Positions 9,791-17,307 of a stretch of 64,000 bases of DNA are shown here, in pieces. The position numbers were made by a program, and so were the translations under genes. This DNA comes from Leptospiraceae bacterium (GTDB taxonomy: Bacteria; Spirochaetota; Leptospiria; Leptospirales; Leptonemataceae), in NCBI GenBank assembly GCA_025059995.1, contig JANXCF010000001.1, positions 419,001 through 483,000 on the forward strand, given 5' to 3'. The notes beneath the pieces are model-generated. The model had not been told where the DNA came from and searched no databases. It saw only the letters and a program-made list of their open reading frames with translations. Position 1 is the first letter of the stretch. Every line of letters starts with the position of its first letter.

Positions 9791-10177
9791 ATGCAGTTAG
9801 AAGATTTAAAGCAAGATGGGAAAATTCTAAAATTTTCCAAAGGGGAAAAAATCTATGATCAGAAGAGTTATTTGTCAGATATAAAAGTATTCTATATCCT
9901 TAAAGGTCAAGTATTGTTAAGAAAGAAATATACATCTCTTGTAAAAGATGAGTTTCTCTTGCAAGAGGGGGAGTTATTTGGGTTTCTGGAAATATATCAT
10001 AGCAAAATTCGTTTGATGGAAGCCGAAGCAAAAACAGATGTGGAGGTTATTGGAATGGATCGAATTACGTTTGAAAGATTGATTATCTCAAATATGGAAC
10101 TATCTCTCAAAGTCATAAGAAATCTTAGTAAAATTCTAAGAACGGCGAATCAACGAATCAAACACTTACCCAAATAG
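9791..10177 (+). CDS. Single-domain cyclic-nucleotide-binding-like protein, degenerate
   Basis: The 128-residue protein is one cNMP-binding (Crp-type) beta-roll with no DNA-binding or output domain. The phosphate-binding cassette is degenerate: the usual GE...RSA loop is replaced by GFLEIYHSKIRLMEAEA, so it may not bind a cyclic nucleotide. It is followed after 4 bases by a second protein of the same fold with an intact cassette, which suggests a paired sensor arrangement. The regulatory partner is unknown. Confidence 0.72.
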   Translation: MQLEDLKQDGKILKFSKGEKIYDQKSYLSDIKVFYILKGQVLLRKKYTSLVKDEFLLQEGELFGFLEIYHSKIRLMEAEAKTDVEVIGMDRITFERLIISNMELSLKVIRNLSKILRTANQRIKHLPK

Positions 10178-10181
10178 AAGC

Positions 10182-10637
10182 ATGGAAAAGGAAAAGCAAG
10201 AATGGGATTTGCTCAAGTTGGGGCTAGAAGGTGAGCAAGCCATAACTAATGAACTGTTCTTTAAGTTTGGGAGGACTTACGAACCTAAGCAAGTTATCCT
10301 AAAAGAAGGAGATAAAGGAAAAGATGTTTATTTGATTTTGTCTGGAAGAGTAGTTGTTGCAGAGAAATTGGCATCCTCTAATCAATACAAGGTTCTTACT
10401 ACTCTCGGTCCTGGTGAGATTTTTGGGGAAATGGCAATGTTTGATGATCAGCCCAGATCTGCGACCTTAGTAGCAATTGAGCATTGTAAAATTTTAGTTT
10501 TGAGTCCTGAGAACTTCGAAAGAATTTTCAGAACCCATCCAAGATGGGCGCTAAAAATTGTAGCAGCTCTTTGTAAAAGAATTCAGAATGCGTTTGAACA
10601 GATCGATTCTTATTACAGAGGTAGTAATAAAACATGA
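10182..10637 (+). CDS. Single-domain cyclic-nucleotide-binding protein, canonical cassette
   Basis: The 151-residue protein is a cNMP-binding domain with a well-preserved phosphate-binding cassette (FGEMAMFDDQPRSATLVA), in which the Glu and Arg normally contact the ribose and phosphate of cAMP or cGMP. There is no helix-turn-helix, kinase or channel domain, only a C-terminal helix. It lies 4 bases downstream of the degenerate sister domain and overlaps the following unknown gene by 4 bases (ATGA). It probably acts by binding another protein. Confidence 0.82.
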   Translation: MEKEKQEWDLLKLGLEGEQAITNELFFKFGRTYEPKQVILKEGDKGKDVYLILSGRVVVAEKLASSNQYKVLTTLGPGEIFGEMAMFDDQPRSATLVAIEHCKILVLSPENFERIFRTHPRWALKIVAALCKRIQNAFEQIDSYYRGSNKT

Positions 10638-11650
10638 TAAAGAACTGGATACAAAAACAAGTTCCGTTATCAGTGGTCATTCAAGATTGGGCAAGACCAA
10701 GAGATTTGATTTTTATTCATAAAAATGAAATTCCTAAAAAAATATTAAATTTTTTTTATCAATATGAAATTAATCAATTACCAGGAGGACTCTTCTTAGG
10801 GGATTATCGAAATTACCACCTTGCTATAATTTGCAGTAAATACAATATAGTAAAAGCTCAAATCATGCAGCTTATTCAAGAACTGGAAGAAGAAGTTCAA
10901 AATAACTATAAAAATCATGAAGATGTTTTTTTCGTTCAATTAGAGAAGGAATTTTCTAATGAGTTATTATTAGAAAGAAATCTATTTCCGTTGTTCATAG
11001 TTCTTTGGAAGCCAGAACGACCTCTATTTGAGTCGCTCCTCTCAGGAGGAGAAAAAGAAAGCAATGTTTACATTAATGAGTTAAACAATATAAAATTTAT
11101 TCAAACAAGACAGAATATAAAGAATGAAGCAGAAAAGCTCAAGTATCGATTTAAAAAAATTGTTTTTTCTGAAAGCAAATACATATACAAGGGTTATGTG
11201 AGAGAAACCAATCACGAAGTAGTAGGAATGTTTTCATCGTGGGAAAGAGAAAATTATTCAAGTGAATATTGGATGGGACTTGTTGATCAATTAATTTATT
11301 CTGATTATCGAATTTTAAAAGTCGAAGAACTAATTCAACAGAATTACCTTCAAAACCAACGTCTTGGTTTAATTGAGCTCTACAAAACAGGATACATGAA
11401 TGGGATTTTTTATAACTTCTCAGCTTTTTTTAAAAGAGCTTCAAAAAGACGTGTGTATATTCTTCCTGATTACAAACGTAAAAAAAAGTTAATTACTTCA
11501 TTGAATATTAAAAAAAATGATGAGGTTCTTTTCTTCCCAACAATGGAGCTTGATGCTCTAAAGAATTTTTTGTTTTTGAACAATGAAGCATTTTTCCAAA
11601 AAATCAACAAAAACAAAATAGGGACAGCCTATAAGCTCGTTGCTGAGTGA
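10634..11650 (+). CDS. Hypothetical protein translationally coupled to the cNMP-binding gene
   Basis: The 338-residue protein begins in an ATGA overlap with the cNMP-binding gene, so the two products are likely made together. I recognise no catalytic motif, signal peptide or membrane helix. Aromatic and charged residues alternate through a mixed alpha/beta pattern, and a cluster of basic residues lies near residue 270-285 (FFKRASKRR... KRKKK). It is a candidate effector or partner of the two cyclic-nucleotide-binding proteins, but that is inferred from position only. Confidence 0.68.
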   Translation: MIKNWIQKQVPLSVVIQDWARPRDLIFIHKNEIPKKILNFFYQYEINQLPGGLFLGDYRNYHLAIICSKYNIVKAQIMQLIQELEEEVQNNYKNHEDVFFVQLEKEFSNELLLERNLFPLFIVLWKPERPLFESLLSGGEKESNVYINELNNIKFIQTRQNIKNEAEKLKYRFKKIVFSESKYIYKGYVRETNHEVVGMFSSWERENYSSEYWMGLVDQLIYSDYRILKVEELIQQNYLQNQRLGLIELYKTGYMNGIFYNFSAFFKRASKRRVYILPDYKRKKKLITSLNIKKNDEVLFFPTMELDALKNFLFLNNEAFFQKINKNKIGTAYKLVAE

Positions 11651-11786
11651 AATGATGTTGAAGCTGTATTTATTTATAGATTTCAAGAGAAATTATTTTA
11701 AGAAAATTTTATGATAAAAAAAGAATTTATTTCATCAAGATAATTAATTTTTCTCTTTTTTCTTCGCTTCCGATAAAAAATAGTTG

Positions 11787-11810
11787 ATTTTTGAAAAAAA
11801 TATCAAAAAT
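11787..11810. repeat. AT-rich inverted repeat upstream of a small gene
   Basis: Perfect 8-base arms (ATTTTTGA and TCAAAAAT) are separated by 8 bases. The element lies about 40 bases before the 59-codon gene. It could be an operator; because the arms have little G+C it is a weak terminator candidate. In DNA this rich in A+T such repeats can arise by chance. Confidence 0.3.
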
Positions 11811-11852
11811 TTTGCATACTTAACATTTATTTTACATTTTTGAGGAATAGCG

Positions 11853-12032
11853 ATGGAAAGCGCAAATGAAAATTTTTCAAACATAGATCGCAAGTATCAC
11901 ATTTCAATTTTTGATCCAACTTCTGGGAAAAAAAAAGAATTTTTTATTTCCTATCACCATGAAGATGAGAGCTTTGAAGATTTAATTAATCAGATTGAAA
12001 ACTTCTTTGAAGATGACGAAAGTAATGTTTAA
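11853..12032 (+). CDS. Small acidic protein, 59 residues
   Basis: An ATG at 11853 is preceded by TGAGGA at a good distance and opens a 59-codon frame ending in TAA at 12032. The product is soluble, with a beta-like centre (KYHISIFDPTSGKKKEFFIS) and a strongly acidic C-terminal helix (EDESFEDLINQIENFFEDDES). It stands alone between the cyclic-nucleotide gene group and the DsrE-like gene. The ribosome-binding site and the amphipathic composition support coding; no family is recognised. Confidence 0.6.
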   Translation: MESANENFSNIDRKYHISIFDPTSGKKKEFFISYHHEDESFEDLINQIENFFEDDESNV

Positions 12033-12135
12033 GTTTGACTTTGTATAAATAGATTCTAAAAAGATTTGGAGATAAAAACGTGATTTAATCAAAGTATTTA
12101 TTTCTTTAGATAAAGATAAGTTATACTTTAGCATT

Positions 12136-12179
12136 ATGAAAATTTAATTTTCATTTAAAACTACTTTAAAAACTACTTT
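12136..12179. repeat. Palindrome and tandem 11-base direct repeat upstream of the DsrE-like gene
   Basis: A perfect palindrome (ATGAAAAT-TTA-ATTTTCAT, 12136-12154) is followed by two direct copies of AAAACTACTTT (12157-12167 and 12169-12179), a 12-base period. Direct repeats about one helical turn apart are typical of dimeric response-regulator binding, and palindromes of Fur/Crp-type dimers. The two elements lie 100-140 bases before a gene with a very strong ribosome-binding site. No factor can be named. Confidence 0.35.
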
Positions 12180-12224
12180 CTAATGATGCATAAATTTTAT
12201 CAACGCTTAAAATTTTCATTTTTT

Positions 12225-12245
12225 ATATACCCCCACTTAGTATAT
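12225..12245 (+). promoter_or_regulatory. Operator-like inverted repeat before the DsrE-like gene
   Basis: The sequence ATATAC-CCCCACTTA-GTATAT has perfect 6-base arms around a 9-base centre that holds a run of C in an otherwise A+T-rich leader. It overlaps a possible -10 region (TATATT at 12241) and lies 33 bases before the GTG start. The half-site ATACCCC resembles operators of the CsoR/CstR family, which sense copper or persulfide, but the second half lacks the matching G run. The family link is a guess. Confidence 0.35.
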
Positions 12246-12277
12246 TGGTCTTAATTAAACATCAAAGGAGGTGAAAA

Positions 12278-12715
12278 GTGAAAGTTCAATTCCTTAAATC
12301 CATAATGGTATTGACGTTGGTTCTGGCTTTGCCTTTTGGTCTGGCTGCTCAAGAAAAAACCAAGACAGATGCTAAAAAAGCAGAAATGAAAAAAGTATTT
12401 GTTAGTTTGGGCACAGATCAAGGACTAAGAACCGGCATGGCATTGAATTTTTCAAGGATGTCCCTCAAAAATGGGAGCCCTACGACTCTATGGTTAAATG
12501 CTGAAGGAGTCAAGCTTGCTGATGCAAACGCAGCTGATAGTGAACAAAGAATGATGCTAAAAGAATTTATCTCTAAAGGCGGGAAAGTATATGTATGCCC
12601 CGTGTCATCTGCTAAGTTAGGAGTGACAAAACTGATCGATGGGGCTGAATTTTCTAAGTTCGAGATCGTATATGAACAAATCAAAGATCCAAACGTTATA
12701 TATTTAAGCTGGTAA
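12278..12715 (+). CDS. Secreted DsrE/DsrF-like protein
   Basis: The 145-residue product has a clear signal peptide (MKVQFLKSIMVLTLVLALPFGLAAQ, cleavage near residue 24) followed by a DsrE-like alpha/beta domain (FVSLGTDQGLRTGMAL...LWLNAEGV). One cysteine sits in VYVCPVSS near residue 108, where DsrE/TusD-type sulfur-carrier proteins hold their active cysteine. An exported location differs from the cytoplasmic sulfur relay of DsrEFH. The GTG start is set by a near-perfect AAAGGAGGTG ribosome-binding site, which suggests strong expression. It is transcribed alone, ahead of the metal-uptake operon. A role in periplasmic sulfur or thiol chemistry is inferred. Confidence 0.78.
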   Translation: MKVQFLKSIMVLTLVLALPFGLAAQEKTKTDAKKAEMKKVFVSLGTDQGLRTGMALNFSRMSLKNGSPTTLWLNAEGVKLADANAADSEQRMMLKEFISKGGKVYVCPVSSAKLGVTKLIDGAEFSKFEIVYEQIKDPNVIYLSW

Positions 12716-12727
12716 TGAAAACAAAAC

Positions 12728-12756
12728 AGCCAAATGGTCCTGCCTCTGGTTCTTTT
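12728..12756 (+). terminator. Possible terminator after the DsrE-like gene
   Basis: An imperfect hairpin (AGCCA/TGGTT outer arms, inner GG/CC) is followed by TCTTTT, 13 bases after the stop codon at 12715. It contains the 22-base motif that recurs at 21196-21217. Confidence 0.4.
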
Positions 12757-12828
12757 ATCATTCTACAAAATTCCTTCACTAACTAAGTAATTTCTAAACA
12801 ATTCACAACTAATAAAAGCTTTTTTTGA

Positions 12829-12858
12829 TTGACTTCAATAGTTTCAAGATTTTAGTAA
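12829..12858 (+). promoter_or_regulatory. Probable promoter of the nickel/cobalt uptake operon
   Basis: TTGACT (12829-12834) and TAGTAA (12853-12858) are 18 bases apart. The predicted transcription start is within a few bases of the ATG at 12867, which has no ribosome-binding site, so the first gene may be read from a nearly leaderless message. Confidence 0.38.
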
Positions 12859-12866
12859 TATTTTAA

Positions 12867-13580
12867 ATGAAAAAGTATTACTTTATATTCTACTTAACGT
12901 CAATATTTCTCGATAGTGATTTATTGTTATCTCATGACCTTTGGTTTGAGTCCGTATCTCAATACTGGATACTCAAATATGGACATATAGAAAATCATAA
13001 AAACCAGGAACATCAAGAAAGTTTAAAAGAAATACCCTATAAGAAAGAACAAATACTAAGATTATCTTGTGTTCACAAATCCCAAAAATCCATAGAAGAG
13101 ATAAACAATTTTTCTGCTCCTGTGAAGTTATCTTACTGTCCTGTATTTTGGGTAGAGTTTACTTCTTTTTATTGGCATCAAACCGTAGAGGGACTAAAAC
13201 AATCTGAACGCATTTCGATTCAAAAACAAGATGTGCTCGATAGCTGGGAATCGATTGAAACTCTCAAGCAAATTCAAGAGTGGAATGATCACTTATCAAA
13301 TCCTCTCTCTGAAAGCTTAGAGATCATACCTCTGGAAAATCCTTTTCGAAAAAAATTAGGAGAAAAAATACAAATCAAAATTGTTTATAAAAAAAATCCA
13401 GCAAAAAATATCCCTGTATCTTATTACGACGATGTTCGGGGAAATACGGATGAAGAAGGAATAATTCGTGTTCGGCTAAGGAAAGCAGGGCTACAAGTCA
13501 TCAAAGCTACTTTGACAGATTTTGGCTATAACCCAAAAAGAATTATCACAGCCAGCTTAGTTTTTCAACTTCACAATTAA
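12867..13580 (+). CDS. Exported DUF4198 protein, NikK/CbiK-like nickel/cobalt uptake component
   Basis: The 237-residue protein has a signal peptide ending before SHDLWFES, so a histidine (H23) lies at the mature N-terminus, as is usual in DUF4198 (COG5266) proteins found with Ni/Co ECF transporters. A second hallmark, YGH, follows near residue 38, and the C-terminal part (NIPVSYYDDVRGNTDEEGIIRV) has the beta-sandwich pattern of the family. It is the first gene of the operon with CbiM, CbiQ and CbiO. It probably binds or hands over the metal ion in the periplasm; Ni versus Co cannot be decided. Confidence 0.72.
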   Translation: MKKYYFIFYLTSIFLDSDLLLSHDLWFESVSQYWILKYGHIENHKNQEHQESLKEIPYKKEQILRLSCVHKSQKSIEEINNFSAPVKLSYCPVFWVEFTSFYWHQTVEGLKQSERISIQKQDVLDSWESIETLKQIQEWNDHLSNPLSESLEIIPLENPFRKKLGEKIQIKIVYKKNPAKNIPVSYYDDVRGNTDEEGIIRVRLRKAGLQVIKATLTDFGYNPKRIITASLVFQLHN

Positions 13581-13598
13581 AGAAAGAAGGAGGAGAAA

Positions 13599-15293
13599 AT
13601 GAAAAAAATTTTACTATTTTTATTTACATTACTTTTCCATCAAACTTTAATATTTTCCCATAGTGTTTCCGTTAAAATGTTCGATGCACCTTCAAAGGTT
13701 TTTCAAATTCAGTTTTCTGATGGAACTTATTATGCTTTTGAAAAATGTGAAATGAAGTTTTTAGTCAACAATGAGTATAGAACCATTCAAGTTATTTATA
13801 CAAATGAGTCTGGGAAATTAGCATTTTATCCCGAAAAAACAGGCAAACATCGATTGCAGTGTTTTAGAGAAGATGGACATGGGGTTTTTTATGAATTTGA
13901 CGTAAAAGAAATCACAGCAACAAAAATTGAAACTTCTACTCATAACTATTCAGAATACTATGGTGTTATAGCGATTCTGGTTTTACTGGGGATTGGTGTG
14001 TTTTATTTTCTGAAAAAGAGAACTTCGTCATCTTTGACAATCTTAATGCTGTTTTTTACTTATAATTCTCTTTTGGCACATCATGGTATAGCATCTCTGG
14101 GTAGTGTGGGAATTCGTGGACCTGGTGCTGCAGTGGAAACTTCTGCACAAGGGGTCCTTCCTCAAAATACCTCTATTTTCTTGCTTAAGTATGATGAACC
14201 AGTGTTCAAAACCTATACTCCCGAAAGAGACGAAGAAATACCTTATAATCGATTTTTACTTTATGGTTTAGGTTATGGTTTTACTTCTTATTTTAGTGTA
14301 TATGCTTTTATTCCTTATAACGAAAAGGTTATTGAAAATAATCAATTCAATACTTCTGGTTTTGCGGATTTAAGTATTTATGCTGTGTTAGGTTTTAAGT
14401 ATGACGAAACATTTTATTGGAATCCTTCTCAAGAGAGTTTAGATGATTTGCAGGATTATCATTTCTCAGTGTATGCAGGAACAAGTTTACCCACGGGAAA
14501 TCCAAACGTAAAAAATGTGGATAACGAGATTGACCCGGGATTTTCGTTAGGTTTTGGAAAACCCTATTACATCTTAGGAGGAACGATTTCAAAGTTTTAT
14601 GATGCCTTAACGTGGAATTTTGAGGTTTCTTACTTAATGTTTCAATCTTATCGTTATGCGAATAACATAGAAGCAAAGTTTGGTGATGAATTCCGAGGCA
14701 ACTTAGCATTGATTTATAGATTTTATTTCAATGAAAAACAAAGTTGGAGGTTTGATGGGTTTTTAGAATTCAACTATCTAAAGATTTTACCGGATGAAGA
14801 AAAAGGAGTATCTCAAAATACTCTTCTACAATTTATAGCAAATCAAACTTCAACACCCATCAATCAAGAATTAATCCTTCAACAAATAACTTTCAGTAAA
14901 ATCCCTCCATGGAAACTCGAAGAAACCTTAGTAGGAATTGAACAAACAAGTTTTATTCCGCCTTCGAATATAGGCGATGTCGTTTTATCTACATTAGGGC
15001 TTGGTGAAGAACCTAGTGGAACAGAGGTTTTGTATCTAACCCCTGGTTTTAGGGTTTATTTTAGAAAAATGAGTTTGGGATTAGGAGTGAAATTTCCAGT
15101 TTATTCAAATCCTAATCAACCAAACTTAACTGAAATTTACATAATTCGAACCTTGCGGGAAGTCATCGATGGAACTCCCCTTGATGTAAGAGATATTCTC
15201 TGGGAATACAAGATTTTAGAAAAACATTTATATCAAGGTGCGGAAGGAACTGAGAAATACCGATTGATTTTATCGTTGTCGTTTATCATATAA
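13599..15293 (+). CDS. Composite protein: NikL-like periplasmic domain, membrane anchor, internal signal peptide and outer-membrane barrel
   Basis: The 564-residue frame starts with a signal peptide (1-20) and a small beta-domain resembling NikL-type carriers (about 21-110). A transmembrane helix (121-138) ends in KKR, and a second hydrophobic stretch (145-160) ends in SLLA followed by HHG. The pattern KKR, hydrophobic core, SLLA is that of a second, internal signal peptide. The rest (161-564) has alternating strands, repeated aromatic/glycine patterns and a terminal aromatic strand (LILSLSFII), as in MetA-degradation-like outer-membrane transporters, and opens with the HHG...GxxGPGA pattern. 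A strong ribosome-binding site (AAGGAGGAG) is at 13588. No comparable site precedes the internal Met150. It lies 18 bases after the DUF4198 gene and 4 before cbiM. Confidence 0.75.
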   Translation: MKKILLFLFTLLFHQTLIFSHSVSVKMFDAPSKVFQIQFSDGTYYAFEKCEMKFLVNNEYRTIQVIYTNESGKLAFYPEKTGKHRLQCFREDGHGVFYEFDVKEITATKIETSTHNYSEYYGVIAILVLLGIGVFYFLKKRTSSSLTILMLFFTYNSLLAHHGIASLGSVGIRGPGAAVETSAQGVLPQNTSIFLLKYDEPVFKTYTPERDEEIPYNRFLLYGLGYGFTSYFSVYAFIPYNEKVIENNQFNTSGFADLSIYAVLGFKYDETFYWNPSQESLDDLQDYHFSVYAGTSLPTGNPNVKNVDNEIDPGFSLGFGKPYYILGGTISKFYDALTWNFEVSYLMFQSYRYANNIEAKFGDEFRGNLALIYRFYFNEKQSWRFDGFLEFNYLKILPDEEKGVSQNTLLQFIANQTSTPINQELILQQITFSKIPPWKLEETLVGIEQTSFIPPSNIGDVVLSTLGLGEEPSGTEVLYLTPGFRVYFRKMSLGLGVKFPVYSNPNQPNLTEIYIIRTLREVIDGTPLDVRDILWEYKILEKHLYQGAEGTEKYRLILSLSFII

Positions 15294-15297
15294 AGAT

Positions 15298-15945
15298 ATG
15301 CATGTTCCGGACGGATTTTTATCGCCTCAAACTTATTTAAGTCTATATGCAATCAATCTTCCAATATGGATTTACTCAATAAAGAGATTTTCGAAAAGTG
15401 TCCGTCCGGATGAGCTTCCTCGTTTAGCCCTCAGTTCAGGTTTTGTTTTTATTTTGACCTCAATTCAGTTTCCCATTATTGGAGGAACCACAGTTCATCT
15501 TTTAGGAATAGTCATAACGACTTTACTTTTTGGTGTGATCAAAACATATTTGATTTACACAGTAGTTTTTCTTTTGCAGGCGACTCTTTTGGGTATGGGT
15601 GGGGTTACGTCATTGCCATTAAATACCTTTGCGATGGGATTTTTGGGTCCTCTTTCAGTTTATTTTCTTGATAAGACGTTGAAAAATATTCTTCCTCAGA
15701 CTTTTTTAATCATTCTTTTAAATTTTGTTTCGATTTTTTTGGTGGTTTTATTTACCAGTTTTGTTTTAGGAATACAGCCAGATATCGCAAAAGGAAAAGA
15801 TGGAAATCCATTGTATTTTCCTTTTCGTTTCCCTGTTGTTTTTTCGGCAATGTTGATTTCTCATTTACCAATTATGGTTTTGGAATCAGTAGTTTCGAAT
15901 TTATTTATGAAGTTTGCAAAAAAATTAGAATTCTATCAGAAATGA
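15298..15945 (+). CDS. cbiM: CbiM, substrate-binding membrane component of a nickel/cobalt ECF transporter
   Basis: The protein begins with MHVPDGFL, the metal-binding N-terminus of CbiM/NikM in which the amino group and His2 coordinate the ion; this fixes the start at 15298. The 215 residues form about six to seven transmembrane helices. CbiM confers specificity and works with CbiQ and CbiO encoded directly downstream. There is no separate CbiN gene; the preceding DUF4198 and NikL-like proteins may take its place, as in NikKL-type systems. Confidence 0.92.
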   Translation: MHVPDGFLSPQTYLSLYAINLPIWIYSIKRFSKSVRPDELPRLALSSGFVFILTSIQFPIIGGTTVHLLGIVITTLLFGVIKTYLIYTVVFLLQATLLGMGGVTSLPLNTFAMGFLGPLSVYFLDKTLKNILPQTFLIILLNFVSIFLVVLFTSFVLGIQPDIAKGKDGNPLYFPFRFPVVFSAMLISHLPIMVLESVVSNLFMKFAKKLEFYQK

Positions 15946-16532
15946 TTCTTTTAGTTTTTCTTGTGGGAGTTGTTTTATTGTCGTTGATACAGGATTGGCA
16001 GATTGCTTTTCTATTGTTTTTGATTTTGATTTTTTTGAATAAAAAAAAGTTAAATCAAAAGAATTTCTGGATGAAATGGATATTCATTTTGATCATAACC
16101 CAAATTACGGTTTTTTCGTATGTTGTTGTGAAATACCTTTATGAAAGAATTTTTTTGTGGGAGTTTTATCTCCTTTTTCAATTGAGAGTGATGAATATTT
16201 ATTTGTTTTCTTTTTGGTTTTTTGAGCGTTTTTCTTTTTTTGATGTGTTGAGTTTTTCAAAAGATTTGATTATTTTTTTTAGTATTGCTATAAGCGTAAT
16301 TTTTCATTATTCAAGAGTTATTAAGGAATATCCTGAAATTTTAAAAAGTAGAGGTTATAAACTTTCAGGAATCAAAGAAAATCTTTTATTTTATAGCAAT
16401 TTTTTAATAAATTTATTTATAAAATTTTCTAAAGAAATAGAAGAAATTTCGCAAATATTAGAATCTCGAGGAGTTTTTTATTCTTATGACTCAACCTATA
16501 GTTCAAGTTCAAAAGATAAAGTTTTTTTATAA
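15942..16532 (+). CDS. cbiQ: CbiQ, ECF transporter transmembrane component
   Basis: The 196-residue membrane protein overlaps cbiM by 4 bases (ATGA). It has several hydrophobic helices and the short A/G-rich coupling motifs near the C-terminus (LKSRGYKLSG and LESRGVF) by which CbiQ proteins contact the ATPase. It is shorter than typical CbiQ (about 225-260). It couples ATP hydrolysis by CbiO to CbiM. Confidence 0.85.
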   Translation: MILLVFLVGVVLLSLIQDWQIAFLLFLILIFLNKKKLNQKNFWMKWIFILIITQITVFSYVVVKYLYERIFLWEFYLLFQLRVMNIYLFSFWFFERFSFFDVLSFSKDLIIFFSIAISVIFHYSRVIKEYPEILKSRGYKLSGIKENLLFYSNFLINLFIKFSKEIEEISQILESRGVFYSYDSTYSSSSKDKVFL

Positions 16533-17268
16533 AAATTCACAAAATCCCATTTTTCATCATTTAGAATTTTCTATACAACCTGGTCAAAAGATTGCTTTGA
16601 TGGGAGTCAATGGTTCAGGAAAATCAACATTATTAAAGATTTTGAATGGAATCTTATTTCCTCAAGAAGGAGAATATTTTTTTGATCAACAAAAAATTAC
16701 AAAGCAAAGACTAAAAAACAAAGAGTTTCATCTTGAATTCCGAAAGCGTTGTGCACTTTTGTTCCAAAATTTCGAATTTATGCTGTTCCATTTTAAAGTG
16801 ATTGATGATTTGATATTCACTTTGAAAATCTTGGATTATTCCAAAGTTGAAATTCAAAGAAGATTAGAAATTTGGAGTGAGCGTTTTCAAGTTCAAGAAC
16901 TTCTGAATGAAAATCCTCTTTTTTTGAGTAGTGGGCAAAAAAAAAGAGTGGTATTAACTTCTTTGTTTATGTTGGAGGCTGATTTGTTGTTATTGGATGA
17001 ACCATTTGACAATTTAGACCCTATCCACACGGGGGTTCTTGTGGATGTAATCAAACAAAGCAAAAGCACAATTTTATTTACTACTCATAATTTTGAGCTT
17101 TCAAAAGAAATTTGTGATCATTTATGGATATTGCATCCTAAATATAATTTGCTTTACCAAGGGAGTTTTGATGATTTTTTTAGTAATAATGAGGTTTTAT
17201 ACAAATCTGAACTATTCCACTTTCATTCCGAAAAGGATTCAGCTCATATTCATAGTTGGAATAGCTAA
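16486..17268 (+). CDS. cbiO: CbiO, ECF transporter ATPase
   Basis: The 260-residue ABC ATPase has Walker A (GVNGSGKST), Q-loop (LFQN), the ABC signature in the form LSSGQKKRV, Walker B (LLLLDEP) followed by DNLD, and an H-loop (TTHN). It overlaps cbiQ by 47 bases, so translation is probably coupled. It powers the metal transporter. Confidence 0.92.
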   Translation: MTQPIVQVQKIKFFYKNSQNPIFHHLEFSIQPGQKIALMGVNGSGKSTLLKILNGILFPQEGEYFFDQQKITKQRLKNKEFHLEFRKRCALLFQNFEFMLFHFKVIDDLIFTLKILDYSKVEIQRRLEIWSERFQVQELLNENPLFLSSGQKKRVVLTSLFMLEADLLLLDEPFDNLDPIHTGVLVDVIKQSKSTILFTTHNFELSKEICDHLWILHPKYNLLYQGSFDDFFSNNEVLYKSELFHFHSEKDSAHIHSWNS

Positions 17269-17307
17269 TATTAGAAAGAATTATCTCAAGTTATAACTCA
17301 TTTTCGA

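Noticed and set aside
12716..12866. Cobalamin riboswitch before the nickel/cobalt operon
   Set aside because: The leader is too short and lacks the B12-box consensus.
14395..14709. Minus-strand open frame of 104 codons
   Set aside because: It is antisense to the barrel part of the composite protein, with no signal for its own translation.
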